Shown: positions 27,888-36,117 of the stretch, one piece after another
Layout of the letters: each line of letters opens with the position of its first letter
Position numbering within the stretch: the stretch's first letter is position 1
DNA from: Paraburkholderia edwinii
GTDB lineage: Bacteria > Pseudomonadota > Gammaproteobacteria > Burkholderiales > Burkholderiaceae
Direction of reading: 5' to 3'
DNA: 64,000 bases
Assembly (NCBI RefSeq): GCF_019428685.1
Contig: NZ_CP080096.1
Span: 1,922,001 to 1,986,000 of the forward strand
Notes under the pieces: model-generated
Databases searched by the model: none
The model's input: only the letters and a program-made list of their open reading frames with translations
What the model was told of the DNA's origin: nothing
Made by a program: the position numbers and the translations under genes

Positions 27888-28664
27888 TCAGTCGCGATAC
27901 GAGCGGTCGACGCGATCGAGCTTGCGCAGCAAGGCCGGCCATTCGATGCCGCCTTCGACGGCGCCGCCATCGTAGAGCTGCTCGGCCGCACGCTCGGCAA
28001 CCGCGGCGGAAGGCAGCACGAGATGTGTGCCGCCCGCTTGCGCCTGCAACTGGATTTCGCAGGCCTTGATCAGCGTCGCCATCAGCACATACGCTTCGGC
28101 GACTGTACGGCCGACGGTAAGCGTGCCGTGATTGCGCAGCAGCATCGCGGGCCGGTCGCCCAGATCGGAAACCAGACGCGCGCCATCGGCCGGCGAGAAC
28201 GTCACGCCCTCGTAGTCGTGATACGCGAGATAGCCATGAAAGCGCAGCGCGTGCTGCGAAGCGGGCAGCAAACCGGCCGGCTGGATCGACACCGCGATGC
28301 CCGCGGTGTTGTGCAGATGCATGACACAGAACGCGTCCGCGCGCGCCGCGTGCACGGCTGCATGCAGCGCAAAACCCGTCGCATTGACCGGATGCTCGCT
28401 CGTGCCGACGATATTGCCATCGATGTCGATTTTCACGAGGTTCGATGCGCACACTTCATCGAAGCCGAAGCCGAACGGGTTGATCAGAAAGTGGCCCGGT
28501 TCGTCGGGGACGCTCGCGGAAATGTGCGTGTAGACGAGATCGTCCCAACCGTTCAACGCGGCGAGCCGGTATGCGGCGGCGAGATCGACGCGCGTGCGCT
28601 GTTCGGCCTCGGAAATCGGGCCGGACGCGGCGACGCGGCTCGCGGGGGTGTGGGCGAACGACAT
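27888..28664 (-). CDS. class II aldolase/adducin family protein
   Basis: 258 residues. Zn-dependent aldolase or decarboxylase fold: RVDLAAAYRLAALNGWDDLVYTHISASVP, then INPFGFGFDEVCASNLVKID, the metal-binding HLH motif in FCVMHLHNTAGIA, and RNHGTLTVGRTVAEAYVLM. Members include fuculose-phosphate aldolases and adducins, but bacterial proteins of this subtype often have unknown substrate. Start chosen at MSFAHTPAS since AGGAGA lies upstream; a Met 11 codons earlier lacks support. It is followed at 43 bases by the tautomerase gene, pointing to a joint pathway. Confidence 0.88.
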   Translation of the reverse strand: MSFAHTPASRVAASGPISEAEQRTRVDLAAAYRLAALNGWDDLVYTHISASVPDEPGHFLINPFGFGFDEVCASNLVKIDIDGNIVGTSEHPVNATGFALHAAVHAARADAFCVMHLHNTAGIAVSIQPAGLLPASQHALRFHGYLAYHDYEGVTFSPADGARLVSDLGDRPAMLLRNHGTLTVGRTVAEAYVLMATLIKACEIQLQAQAGGTHLVLPSAAVAERAAEQLYDGGAVEGGIEWPALLRKLDRVDRSYRD

Positions 28665-28877
28665 GGATGTCTCCTGGTGTGCTTTGCCGATTGACAAGAA
28701 TCAGCACGAGGATGATAGCGGGTTATGTTGAAGCGGGGCACCTGCGCCCCAAAAGCCGCAGTCATTCGTATTCTGTGGCGAGATTTCTCTTCGCGGGAAT
28801 CGTCAGCAGCCGACCTGACCTATACATCGAACATCGTCCTCCTTGCACCGCACGTCGGCACTCTCTGAGAGCACACT

Positions 28878-29516
28878 ATGACGACCCCGAGTTCCAGGCC
28901 TTTTTCTGCCCCCACATCACCCGTGCAGTCGCCATCGGCGGAAGAAAATCCCTTTACGGCGCATACGACTTTCCTCACCGAGACCGAGGATCGTGCGCCC
29001 ACGGCCTATTACGTCGCCCCTGACGGCACCAACCAACGGGCTCGTCAGCAGCACGACGCGGGCGCAAGAGTAACCGACCCCGAAATGCGAACCCACGCCT
29101 TTGTGAGTGAATTACAGTGGGCTGACCAGCTTACGACCGTTGTCAAAGACGTCTCAGCCGAGTTTGGCTTGGCACGCGACGATGCGCTTCGTTTGCAGAT
29201 CCTGGACGGCCTCGCGTCGCCGCGCCTAAGGGCCGGTTATTCGCATGTCGAGGCGAGCAGAAGAAAGACGCATCTGAGCTTGGGCAGCGTGTGCTTCCCG
29301 ACTCCTGGATCGCTGCTGGCAAATTTTGATGCGGTCGCGGAGAATACGCGGGCTAGAAGCACTGGCGAACCCGGAGCGCCCGCCCCGATCACAACGAGTA
29401 CGACGGGCACGCTCACTCCGGCCGCACATGCATTCAATCAAACGGCAAGTGCAGAGCAGCGGGACTTTGCTTCCGCGGTTCTCCGCTCGCGCCCGCAGGA
29501 TGCCGAAGACGCGTAA
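28878..29516 (+). CDS. hypothetical Ser/Thr/Pro-rich protein, possible secreted effector
   Basis: 212 residues, no recognisable family, signal peptide or membrane segment. The first 45 residues are rich in Ser, Thr and Pro (SSRPFSAPTSPVQSPSAEENPF), the kind of disordered leader seen in type III effectors, followed by a helical middle (LQWADQLTTVVKDVSAEFGLARDDALRLQILDGL) and another Thr/Ala-rich tail. Composition is less GC-biased than the housekeeping genes. It is 330 bases from a nucleotidyl cyclase toxin gene. Role unknown; it might be an effector or accessory protein. Confidence 0.5.
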   Translation: MTTPSSRPFSAPTSPVQSPSAEENPFTAHTTFLTETEDRAPTAYYVAPDGTNQRARQQHDAGARVTDPEMRTHAFVSELQWADQLTTVVKDVSAEFGLARDDALRLQILDGLASPRLRAGYSHVEASRRKTHLSLGSVCFPTPGSLLANFDAVAENTRARSTGEPGAPAPITTSTTGTLTPAAHAFNQTASAEQRDFASAVLRSRPQDAEDA

Positions 29517-29847
29517 TAGGCCGTGTAGCAGGCCGTGTAGCGAGAGGCCGTGTAGCGAGCGAATGTCCGCGATCATGGATCAAAATCACGGGTCAAAATT
29601 CGGCGCAGTGCGCGTCATCGCCCGATCGACCGAATCGATCTTGATCGTTTCACCTGCTGTGTTCGATGGAACCATTAAAGGAGGACGATTCAGTCCCTGG
29701 GCATGGGCAACGCCCTCGAGGCCTCCCGGCGGGAGCGTAAGAGATCGGCCTGCGATGAATTTCGATGGCATGAGTTACGTCCCTCGTCCGTTGTCTCGTG
29801 CAGATGCGTTCAATAATTGCGACCCGTGACTGCGGCGTCCCCCAACA
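29517..29847. other. intergenic with short direct repeat
   Basis: 331 bases between the hypothetical gene and the cyclase gene. GGCCGTGTAG is repeated three times at about 29519-29556, spaced irregularly. Open frames of 60-90 codons occur on both strands but I cannot support any. Confidence 0.4.
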
Positions 29848-30957
29848 TCAACGCCACGGCGGCCGCACGCCATTCGCTGGGTGGAACACAACTTCCTCGC
29901 TGAATTTTTGCCGCTCGAATGCGGTCCGCTTTCCGTCTTCGTCTGGTTGCTTGATATCGAGGTGATCGACCTCGTCTTCGGTGAGCACCTTCAGCGCGCT
30001 TGATCCGCGACGTCCCGGAACCTGCAACTGACTCATTCGCGAATTGATTTGAGACTTGAACGCGACATGCCAGTGAGTGTTCGTATAGAAGTAAAACCCG
30101 CGCATCGCCAGTTCGCGGCAAAGATCCGGTAACTTGAACCGGCTGATAATCCGCGAGGTGCCTCCCGGCGTAAACATGACCAGTTCACGATCCTTCTCGG
30201 GAGACGGATTGTTGAGTTCGGTGCCATGATTGACGACGCGGCGGTGCGCGCCACCACACCTCGAATTGATACTCGAGATGATCGTTTGCTGAATCCGCGA
30301 CAACAGACCTTGCTCCGCCGTTTCTCTGAAGTGCGTTGCGTTTTCCGGGGAAAAATCGGGTGCCGTGAAGTGCGGACAAATAGCAAACACATCGTAGTCT
30401 GCGGTGACCGGCAAGGTGTTGCCATTCTCGGCGTAAGCCATTACCTCGACGTCCACGCTATGTGTCGCGCCGTTCGGGAAGTAACGAACCCTGTACATCT
30501 GGTTCTGGTTGCTATCCGCTACGAATTCGAAGCGGACTGTCTTTTTGCCTGTCCGGCTGCTGGCGTTGAAGGCGATGCCCGTGCCGCTTTCCGTGAACAG
30601 ATTTCTCGCGACCAGTTCCTCGATTCTTTGCCGGCTGATCGTGAGCGGAATTCGCCTTGTATTTTCTTTTTCGAGCGCACTCGTGATCGCACGTGAGTTG
30701 CGTCGTACCGCTTCCGTACCGTCATCGACTGATTTGCTCAATTCGGAATCGACGCAGACAAAACCCGCCATCGGGCCCCAGTCTGAACTCTTGGCATGCA
30801 TGTCAAGCTTTTTGGTCCGGTAACCGGCTGCGATCAATCCTGTCGCGTACGGGTTCACGAACCTGAGCAGAATGAATGTCCTCTTTTCGCGTGCTACCGC
30901 TTCAATGGCATGAATGTGCTGACTGACGATCCCGCATGATGCTTCGGAAACACTCAT
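29848..30957 (-). CDS. ExoY/CyaA/edema-factor-type nucleotidyl cyclase toxin
   Basis: 369 residues as annotated; the frame stays open to a GTG at 31176 (442 residues). I chose the ATG with AAGGA just before it, since the domain begins at once. Features of the anthrax-edema-factor adenylate cyclase family are all present: LLRFVNPYATGLI, HAKSSDWGPMAGF with lysines near 49 and 56 (counterparts of CyaA K58 and K65), the metal-binding D-x-D in TADYDVFAICPHF near 187/189, and VNHGTELNNPSPE with His244 and the following asparagines (CyaA H298 and N304 positions). Family members bind actin or calmodulin in host cells and make cyclic nucleotides. No signal peptide or repeats-in-toxin domain, so it resembles ExoY more than CyaA. 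It is divergent from the glycosyltransferase toxin and next to the T6SS. Confidence 0.85.
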   Translation of the reverse strand: MSVSEASCGIVSQHIHAIEAVAREKRTFILLRFVNPYATGLIAAGYRTKKLDMHAKSSDWGPMAGFVCVDSELSKSVDDGTEAVRRNSRAITSALEKENTRRIPLTISRQRIEELVARNLFTESGTGIAFNASSRTGKKTVRFEFVADSNQNQMYRVRYFPNGATHSVDVEVMAYAENGNTLPVTADYDVFAICPHFTAPDFSPENATHFRETAEQGLLSRIQQTIISSINSRCGGAHRRVVNHGTELNNPSPEKDRELVMFTPGGTSRIISRFKLPDLCRELAMRGFYFYTNTHWHVAFKSQINSRMSQLQVPGRRGSSALKVLTEDEVDHLDIKQPDEDGKRTAFERQKFSEEVVFHPANGVRPPWR

Positions 30958-31244
30958 GTTGTCCTTGCCGTCGCCGGCTTTGTTCGGACCGCCGTCGCAA
31001 CGACGATCGTTTGCAGTGAGTCGCTCCATCGTAGGTTCGCGTCGCGATATCGTGCATGCGATGACGAAGGAAAAGCCCGCGTTGCGAAGTTTGTCGCGTC
31101 TGCGTGAGCGAGGTCTTTCTTGCAAGTCGGGCGCGCTGCGGAATAGAACGCGCGCGCTGGTTGTTTCTTCGGTCACGTGACCGGACCGGTTACTGGAGCG
31201 CGCTATCGAACTTCGAAAATGTTTTCTTTTTGAGGGAGTAAAAG

Positions 31245-32258
31245 TTGAAGGCCATTCCGAAGCAAATTCATATCATCTGGCTCGGCGGTGACATCCCACA
31301 AAGAAATCGCGATTGCATCAAATCGTTTGTGCGAGAGAATAGAAGCGATGGATGGCAGGTCAATCTGTGGATCGATGTAAATCAGATGCTGACAAACGAA
31401 CGCAGCCGCATTGTGAAAGAGATGGGTGAGAGAACACCCGAACGTGCAGCGGCGGAATCGCAATGGAACGCTGTCGCGGGAGGCGGGGGCGGCGACGGAG
31501 CCACGATGCAGTATCTGACCGTGTACATGGAAAGGCGCGGGGTAGAGTGGGGAGGCATGCGCATCAAGCAGATCAACTCGATCATGGGCTTCTGCAGTTC
31601 CAATGGCATCAAGTTGCATGAAGTGCAACGCGACTTGCCTGGAAGAAGTAACTCGACTTATTACTCGGGGGAACTGGTCAAGCCCGCGGCAAACTTCGGT
31701 TCGGCCAGCGATATCCTGCGAATCGAAATTCTTCACCAGTTCGGCGGCATATACGTCGACACCGACATTGAATGCGCGAGTTCATTGGGCGAAATCATTT
31801 GTCACGAATCCTATCCGCGGTTCTCCGCGTCGGATCCCGCCTGGGCAAATGGAGTAACGGAGGCCCAGTGGTTGAGTGATGACTGGTGGAGCCAGAACGT
31901 CAAAGTCGAAGAAGTACCGAAAATCAGCAATTCGATTATCGCGAGTCATGCGAAATGCGGCGGTTTGAAATCCTATAGAAAACTTATAGAGACGAACTTC
32001 AAATCTCTGGCCACCGACAATGATCTACGCACCTTGTACCTCAATGACTTTCGCAGAGGCACGATCAGAATGACCGGGCCTACCGCGGCATCCGAGAGCA
32101 GCGGTTTCAAAAAGCTGAGCCTGGAGAGGTTACACGCTCACGCGACGGACAAAAAAGCACAGCTGGACGACAAGCTATACATGCGAGACAACTGGTACTT
32201 CCCCATGTACAAGGTCGTCGATCATTACTTCCACGACTGGCTTCCGGTTCCACACTGA
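31245..32258 (+). CDS. TcdA/TcdB-like glycosyltransferase toxin
   Basis: 337 residues. The N-terminus IPKQIHIIWLGGDIP matches the start of large-clostridial-toxin glucosyltransferase domains (the invariant Trp near 12). The sugar-nucleotide core is present: FGSASDILRIEILHQFGGIYVDTDIE, with D156, R159 and the metal-binding DTD at 172-174. The C-terminus MRDNWYFPMYKVVD may supply the active-site Trp. These enzymes modify Rho/Ras GTPases or other host proteins. It lacks a signal peptide, autoprotease and repeats, so another machine must export it. Translation begins at TTG, preceded by GAGGGAG six bases away. The gene is less GC-rich than its neighbours, implying acquisition. Confidence 0.82.
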   Translation: MKAIPKQIHIIWLGGDIPQRNRDCIKSFVRENRSDGWQVNLWIDVNQMLTNERSRIVKEMGERTPERAAAESQWNAVAGGGGGDGATMQYLTVYMERRGVEWGGMRIKQINSIMGFCSSNGIKLHEVQRDLPGRSNSTYYSGELVKPAANFGSASDILRIEILHQFGGIYVDTDIECASSLGEIICHESYPRFSASDPAWANGVTEAQWLSDDWWSQNVKVEEVPKISNSIIASHAKCGGLKSYRKLIETNFKSLATDNDLRTLYLNDFRRGTIRMTGPTAASESSGFKKLSLERLHAHATDKKAQLDDKLYMRDNWYFPMYKVVDHYFHDWLPVPH

Positions 32259-32565
32259 ATCATCTTCCGCGAGCGACACGAACCGGCGCACACGTTCGGG
32301 CATTGTTCGCGGAACCTCCGTTCATCGCCCCTTCTTCATTCCGGTCCCTGCCGTGTGATCCAGCGTCGCCTTGACGACGTGCGCGCGATTTGTGCCACGC
32401 ACATCGTGCGATGTGTTGGGAGTGACGCTGCGATCAGCGGCGGAACACCATTCGTTTTCGATGGAATAAACCACTGGGCCGCATTGTTTTGCTTTCGAGC
32501 ACACGCGGCATGGCAGCACTCGCCGTCTCATCCCTTGAATCGATACGAAGCCAAGGAACGACCGC
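32259..32565. promoter_or_regulatory. T6SS operon upstream region
   Basis: 307 bases between the glycosyltransferase gene and tssB; the operon's promoter should lie here. No convincing sigma-54 or sigma-70 promoter could be picked. CCGCGA near 32271 and TCGCGG near 32310 could pair as a weak hairpin. Confidence 0.4.
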
Positions 32566-33093
32566 ATGGCAACGAAGCAGAGCAGTCAAAAGTTCATCGC
32601 GCGCAATCGTGCGCCGCGCGTGCAGATCGAGTACGACGTGGAACTGTACGGCGCACAGAAGAAAGTTCAGATTCCGTTTGTGATGGGTGTGATGTCCGAT
32701 CTGTCCGGTGCAAACTCGGGCGATCTGCCGCCGATCGAAGACCGCAAGGCACTCGACATCGATGTCGATAATTTCAATAGCCGCATGCAGGCGATGAAAC
32801 CGCGCGTGAACTTCAGCGTGCCGAACACGCTGACCGGCGATGGCAGTCTCGACATCGACATGACGTTCGAAAGCATCGACGACTTTTCTCCGGCCGCCAT
32901 CGCGCGCAAGGTCGATTCACTCGCGAAACTGCTGGAAGCCCGCACGCAGCTCACGAACCTCGGTACCTATCTGTCCGGAAAGTCCGGCGCCGAAAAGCTT
33001 CTTGCGGAGGCGCTCGCGGATCCCGCGTTGCTGCAAGCGCTTGCTGCCGCGCCCAAGGCGACCGACGCTGAAGCTGAACCCGACAAGGAATGA
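32566..33093 (+). CDS. tssB: T6SS contractile sheath small subunit TssB
   Basis: 175 residues (VipA family). It intertwines with TssC to form the contractile sheath around the Hcp tube. The N-terminal PRVQIEYDVELYGAQKK and PFVMGVMSDLSG blocks and the later DIDVDNFNSRMQAMKPR are characteristic, and the length is typical. AAGGA lies before the ATG. The stop overlaps the tssC start (ATGA). It is the first gene of the long plus-strand T6SS operon. Confidence 0.95.
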   Translation: MATKQSSQKFIARNRAPRVQIEYDVELYGAQKKVQIPFVMGVMSDLSGANSGDLPPIEDRKALDIDVDNFNSRMQAMKPRVNFSVPNTLTGDGSLDIDMTFESIDDFSPAAIARKVDSLAKLLEARTQLTNLGTYLSGKSGAEKLLAEALADPALLQALAAAPKATDAEAEPDKE

Positions 33094-34595
33094 GCACGGC
33101 CATGGATAACCAGAAGCAGGTCGAACACAACACTCCGTCCGGCGACGTTCAGGCCAGCGATTTTGCCGCGTTGCTCAACAAGGAATTCCGGCCGAAAAGC
33201 GAGCGCGCGAAAGAGGAAGTCGAATCGGCCGTACGCACGCTCGCGGAGCAGGTGCTGAAAGATTCGCACATCGTGTCGGACGACGTCACACAGACGATCA
33301 ACGCGTACGTTGCGGAAATCGACCGCAAGCTCAGCGAACAGCTGAACCGGATCATGCACCACGCCGACTTCCAGAAGCTCGAAGGCGCATGGCGCGGCTT
33401 GCATCATCTCGTCACGAACAGCGAGACCGACGCGATGCTGAAAATCCGCGTGCTGAACGTGTCGAAGAAAGAGCTGGGCAAGTGCCTCAAGCGTTTTAAA
33501 GGCACCGCCTGGGACCAGAGCCCGGTGTTCAAGAAGGTCTACGAAGAAGAGTACGGCCAGCTTGGCGGTGAGCCTTACGGATGTCTCGTCGGCGACTATT
33601 ACTTCGACAACAGCCCGCAAGACGTCGAAATGTTGCGCGGCATCTCGCAGGTCGCGGCTGCAGCGCACGCGCCGTTCATCGCAGCCGCCGACTGCGGTTT
33701 GCTCGGCATGGAAAGCTGGAAAGAACTGGCGAACCCGCGCGACCTCGGCATGATCTTCACCACGCCCGACTACGCAGGCTGGCGTTCGCTGCGCGAGATG
33801 GACGACGCCAAATATCTGGGACTCGCGATGCCGCGCACGCTCGCACGTCTGCCTTACGGCGCGAAGACCGATCCGGTCGAAGAGTTCGATTTCGAAGAGG
33901 ACACCGCGGGCGGCGATTCATCGAGGTACACCTGGCAGAATGCCGCCTACGCGATGGCGGTCAATATCAACCGCTCGTTCAAGCTCTACGGCTGGTGTAC
34001 GCGCATTCGCGGCGTGGAGTCGGGTGGCGCGGTCGAGAACCTGCCGGTGCATACGTTCCCGAGCGACGACGGCGGCGTGGACATGAAGTGTCCGACCGAG
34101 ATTGCGATCACCGATCGTCGTGCAGCGGAACTCGACAAGATGGGCCTGATGCCGCTCGTGCATCGCAAGAATTCGGACGTTGCCGCCTTTATCGGCGCGC
34201 AGTCGGTGGCGAAGCCCGACGAATACGACGATCCGGACGCGACCGCCAACGCCAACCTCTCGGCGCGCCTGCCGTACATGTTCGCCTGCTGCCGTTTTGC
34301 GCACTACCTGAAGTGCATCGTGCGCGACAAGATCGGCTCGTTCACCTCACGCGAGGACATGGAAAGCTGGCTTTCGCGGTGGGTACTCAACTACGTCGAC
34401 GGGGACCCCGCGAATTCGAACCAGGAGATCAAGGCCCGCAAGCCGCTGGCCGCCGCGGAAGTGGTGGTGGAAGAAGTCGAGGGCAATCCCGGCTTCTACA
34501 CATCGAGGTTCTACCTGAAGCCGCACTACCAGCTCGAAGGCCTGACCGTGTCGCTGCGTCTCGTGTCGCGTCTGCCTTCGGCGAAGGCCGCTTAA
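33090..34595 (+). CDS. tssC: T6SS contractile sheath large subunit TssC
   Basis: 501 residues (VipB family). The long family blocks are intact: LNRIMHHADFQKLEGAWRGL, GLLGMESWKELANPRDLGMIF, FLYGA-type replaced by LARLPYGAKTDPVEEFDFEE, and DIAKFLAACRFAHYLK-like FACCRFAHYLKCIVRDKIGS. The end, KPHYQLEGLTVSLRLVSRLP, is the conserved C-terminus. The start overlaps tssB; a Met four codons in is an alternative. A 13-base tandem repeat starts directly at its stop codon. Confidence 0.95.
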   Translation: MSTAMDNQKQVEHNTPSGDVQASDFAALLNKEFRPKSERAKEEVESAVRTLAEQVLKDSHIVSDDVTQTINAYVAEIDRKLSEQLNRIMHHADFQKLEGAWRGLHHLVTNSETDAMLKIRVLNVSKKELGKCLKRFKGTAWDQSPVFKKVYEEEYGQLGGEPYGCLVGDYYFDNSPQDVEMLRGISQVAAAAHAPFIAAADCGLLGMESWKELANPRDLGMIFTTPDYAGWRSLREMDDAKYLGLAMPRTLARLPYGAKTDPVEEFDFEEDTAGGDSSRYTWQNAAYAMAVNINRSFKLYGWCTRIRGVESGGAVENLPVHTFPSDDGGVDMKCPTEIAITDRRAAELDKMGLMPLVHRKNSDVAAFIGAQSVAKPDEYDDPDATANANLSARLPYMFACCRFAHYLKCIVRDKIGSFTSREDMESWLSRWVLNYVDGDPANSNQEIKARKPLAAAEVVVEEVEGNPGFYTSRFYLKPHYQLEGLTVSLRLVSRLPSAKAA

Positions 34596-34686
34596 AGAAG
34601 GCTGCCTAAGAAGGCTACCTAAGAAGGCTACCTAAGAAGGCTACCTAAGAAGGCTACCTAAGAAGGCTGCCTAAGAAGGCTACCTA
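34596..34686 (+). repeat. 13-base tandem repeat between tssC and hcp
   Basis: Seven consecutive copies of AAGAAGGCTACCT (two copies have G instead of A at position 10). The array begins right after the tssC stop codon, whose final bases (GAAGGCCGCTTAAAGAAGG) resemble the unit, so it may have arisen by slippage there. It is not palindromic and separates sheath from tube genes. Confidence 0.9.
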
Positions 34687-34802
34687 AGCACGGAGACTCG
34701 CGCAGGACACGTAGCCCGCGTCTGCCGTCATGCGACCGGAGCATCGGCTCCGGTCATAGAAAACGTTCGTCATGAACATTCCAAATCAAGGAGCGCACTC
34801 TC

Positions 34803-35294
34803 ATGGCATTCACCATGCACCTCAAATTCTCCGGTGGGACGCTGAAGGTTACCGGTGACTCGGTATTCCCCGGACACAAGAACGAGATTCAGATTCTTTC
34901 GTGGGGTTGGGGCGTAACCAACAAGGCCGATCTGCACCGCAGCGGCAACTCGTCGACGGGTAATACGGCGCAGGCCGGCGACATACAGATCCTGAAGAAC
35001 GCCGATGCGGCGTCCACGGCGATCTTTCAGGGTTGTACTGACGGTTTGCGCGCGGAAGACGCCTATATCTCCATCACCAACAACATCGATTTCTTCACGG
35101 TTCACCTGTCCAATGTGGCGATCACGTCGGTGTCGACCAGCGCGAACACCGGCGGCGATCATGTGGCCGAGGAACTCTGGCTGCACTTCTCGAAGATCGA
35201 ATACGCGTTCACACCGCAGGACGACCAGGGAAAAGCGAAAGGAGGCACCAAGACATTCTCGTACGACACCAAAGCGCCCAAGCAGGACTCGTGA
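34803..35294 (+). CDS. hcp: T6SS tube protein Hcp (TssD)
   Basis: 163 residues. Hexameric rings of Hcp stack into the expelled tube and can carry small effectors. The fold blocks are clear: a beta-hairpin N-terminus, GHKNEIQILSWGWGVTNKA, DAYISITNNIDFFTVHLSNVAITS and AEELWLHFSKIEYAF. GGAGCGC lies upstream. Its stop overlaps the tagJ start (GTGA). A 207-base gap before it, including the repeat array, allows a separate promoter or processing site for this highly expressed protein. Confidence 0.95.
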   Translation: MAFTMHLKFSGGTLKVTGDSVFPGHKNEIQILSWGWGVTNKADLHRSGNSSTGNTAQAGDIQILKNADAASTAIFQGCTDGLRAEDAYISITNNIDFFTVHLSNVAITSVSTSANTGGDHVAEELWLHFSKIEYAFTPQDDQGKAKGGTKTFSYDTKAPKQDS

Positions 35295-36103
35295 TCGTGT
35301 CGGCACCCTCTACCGCTCCCGAAGCACTGCTCAAATCGGGACAACTGCGCGACGCTTTGCTTGCGTTGACCGGACAGGTGCGCAGCCGTCCCGCCGATGC
35401 GCCGCTGAGGGTATTTCTGTTCCAGCTGCTCGCGCTTACCGGCGAGTGGGAGCGTGCGGAAAACCAGCTGAAGGTGGCGGGCGAGCTCGATGCGCAAAAC
35501 GCGCCGATGGTCGCGGCTTATGCGTTCGCGTTGCGTGGCGAGCGCGAACGGGAGCGCGTGTTTGCAGGTAGCCGCGAACCGGCCATGGAGGGCGAGCTGT
35601 CGCCGTGGCAGGCGCTTCTGACGCAAGCGCTGCAGCGCGCTTGCGACGGCGATCCGCAGCAGGCGGCGCAATTGCGCGAACAGGCTTTCGCGCAGGCCGA
35701 AGCGGTGAGCGGCACGATCGATGGTGTGGGGTTCGAATGGATCGCCGACGCGGACTCACGCATCGGCCCATGCCTTGAGCTGATCATGAAAGATGGGTAC
35801 AGGTGGGCGCCGTTTTCGCACATCAGCGAGTTGCGGTTCGAGGCCCCTTCCGATTTGCGCGACAAGATTTGGACTCCAGTGCAAATCACATGGGCGAGCG
35901 GTGGCTCAGCAGTGGGCTTCGTGCCGACCCGCTATAGCGGCACCGAGCGAGGGGGCGATTCCGATCTGACGCTGGCTCGCCGTACCGACTGGACCGATAG
36001 CGGCCACGAAGGATTCGTCGGCAGCGGGCAACGCATGTTTGTGACCGACGCGGGCGAGTATCCGCTGCTCGACGTGCGCACCATCACTTTTAACAAACGC
36101 TAA
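35291..36103 (+). CDS. tagJ: T6SS accessory protein TagJ (ImpE family)
   Basis: 270 residues. Starts at GTG overlapping the hcp stop. The N-terminal half is TPR-like (LRVFLFQLLALTGEWERAENQLKVAGELD); the C-terminal half carries the ImpE block GFEWIADADSRIGPCLELI, then LPDLRDKIWTPVQITWASG-like text and GRRRYSGTE-type PTRYSGTERGGDSDLTLARRTDW. ImpE/TagJ proteins bind the TssB N-terminus and are thought to adjust sheath recycling in some systems. Standard length. Confidence 0.9.
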   Translation: MIVSAPSTAPEALLKSGQLRDALLALTGQVRSRPADAPLRVFLFQLLALTGEWERAENQLKVAGELDAQNAPMVAAYAFALRGERERERVFAGSREPAMEGELSPWQALLTQALQRACDGDPQQAAQLREQAFAQAEAVSGTIDGVGFEWIADADSRIGPCLELIMKDGYRWAPFSHISELRFEAPSDLRDKIWTPVQITWASGGSAVGFVPTRYSGTERGGDSDLTLARRTDWTDSGHEGFVGSGQRMFVTDAGEYPLLDVRTITFNKR

Positions 36104-36117
36104 GCGAAACGAACACA

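Noticed and set aside
29586..29771. 61-codon frame on the minus strand with a tidy sequence
   Set aside because: No ribosome site, family or conserved motif; equally long frames exist on the other strand.
32480..32500. Possible sigma-54 promoter before tssB (TGGGCC ... TTTTGCT)
   Set aside because: The GG to GC distance is about three bases too long for a -24/-12 element.
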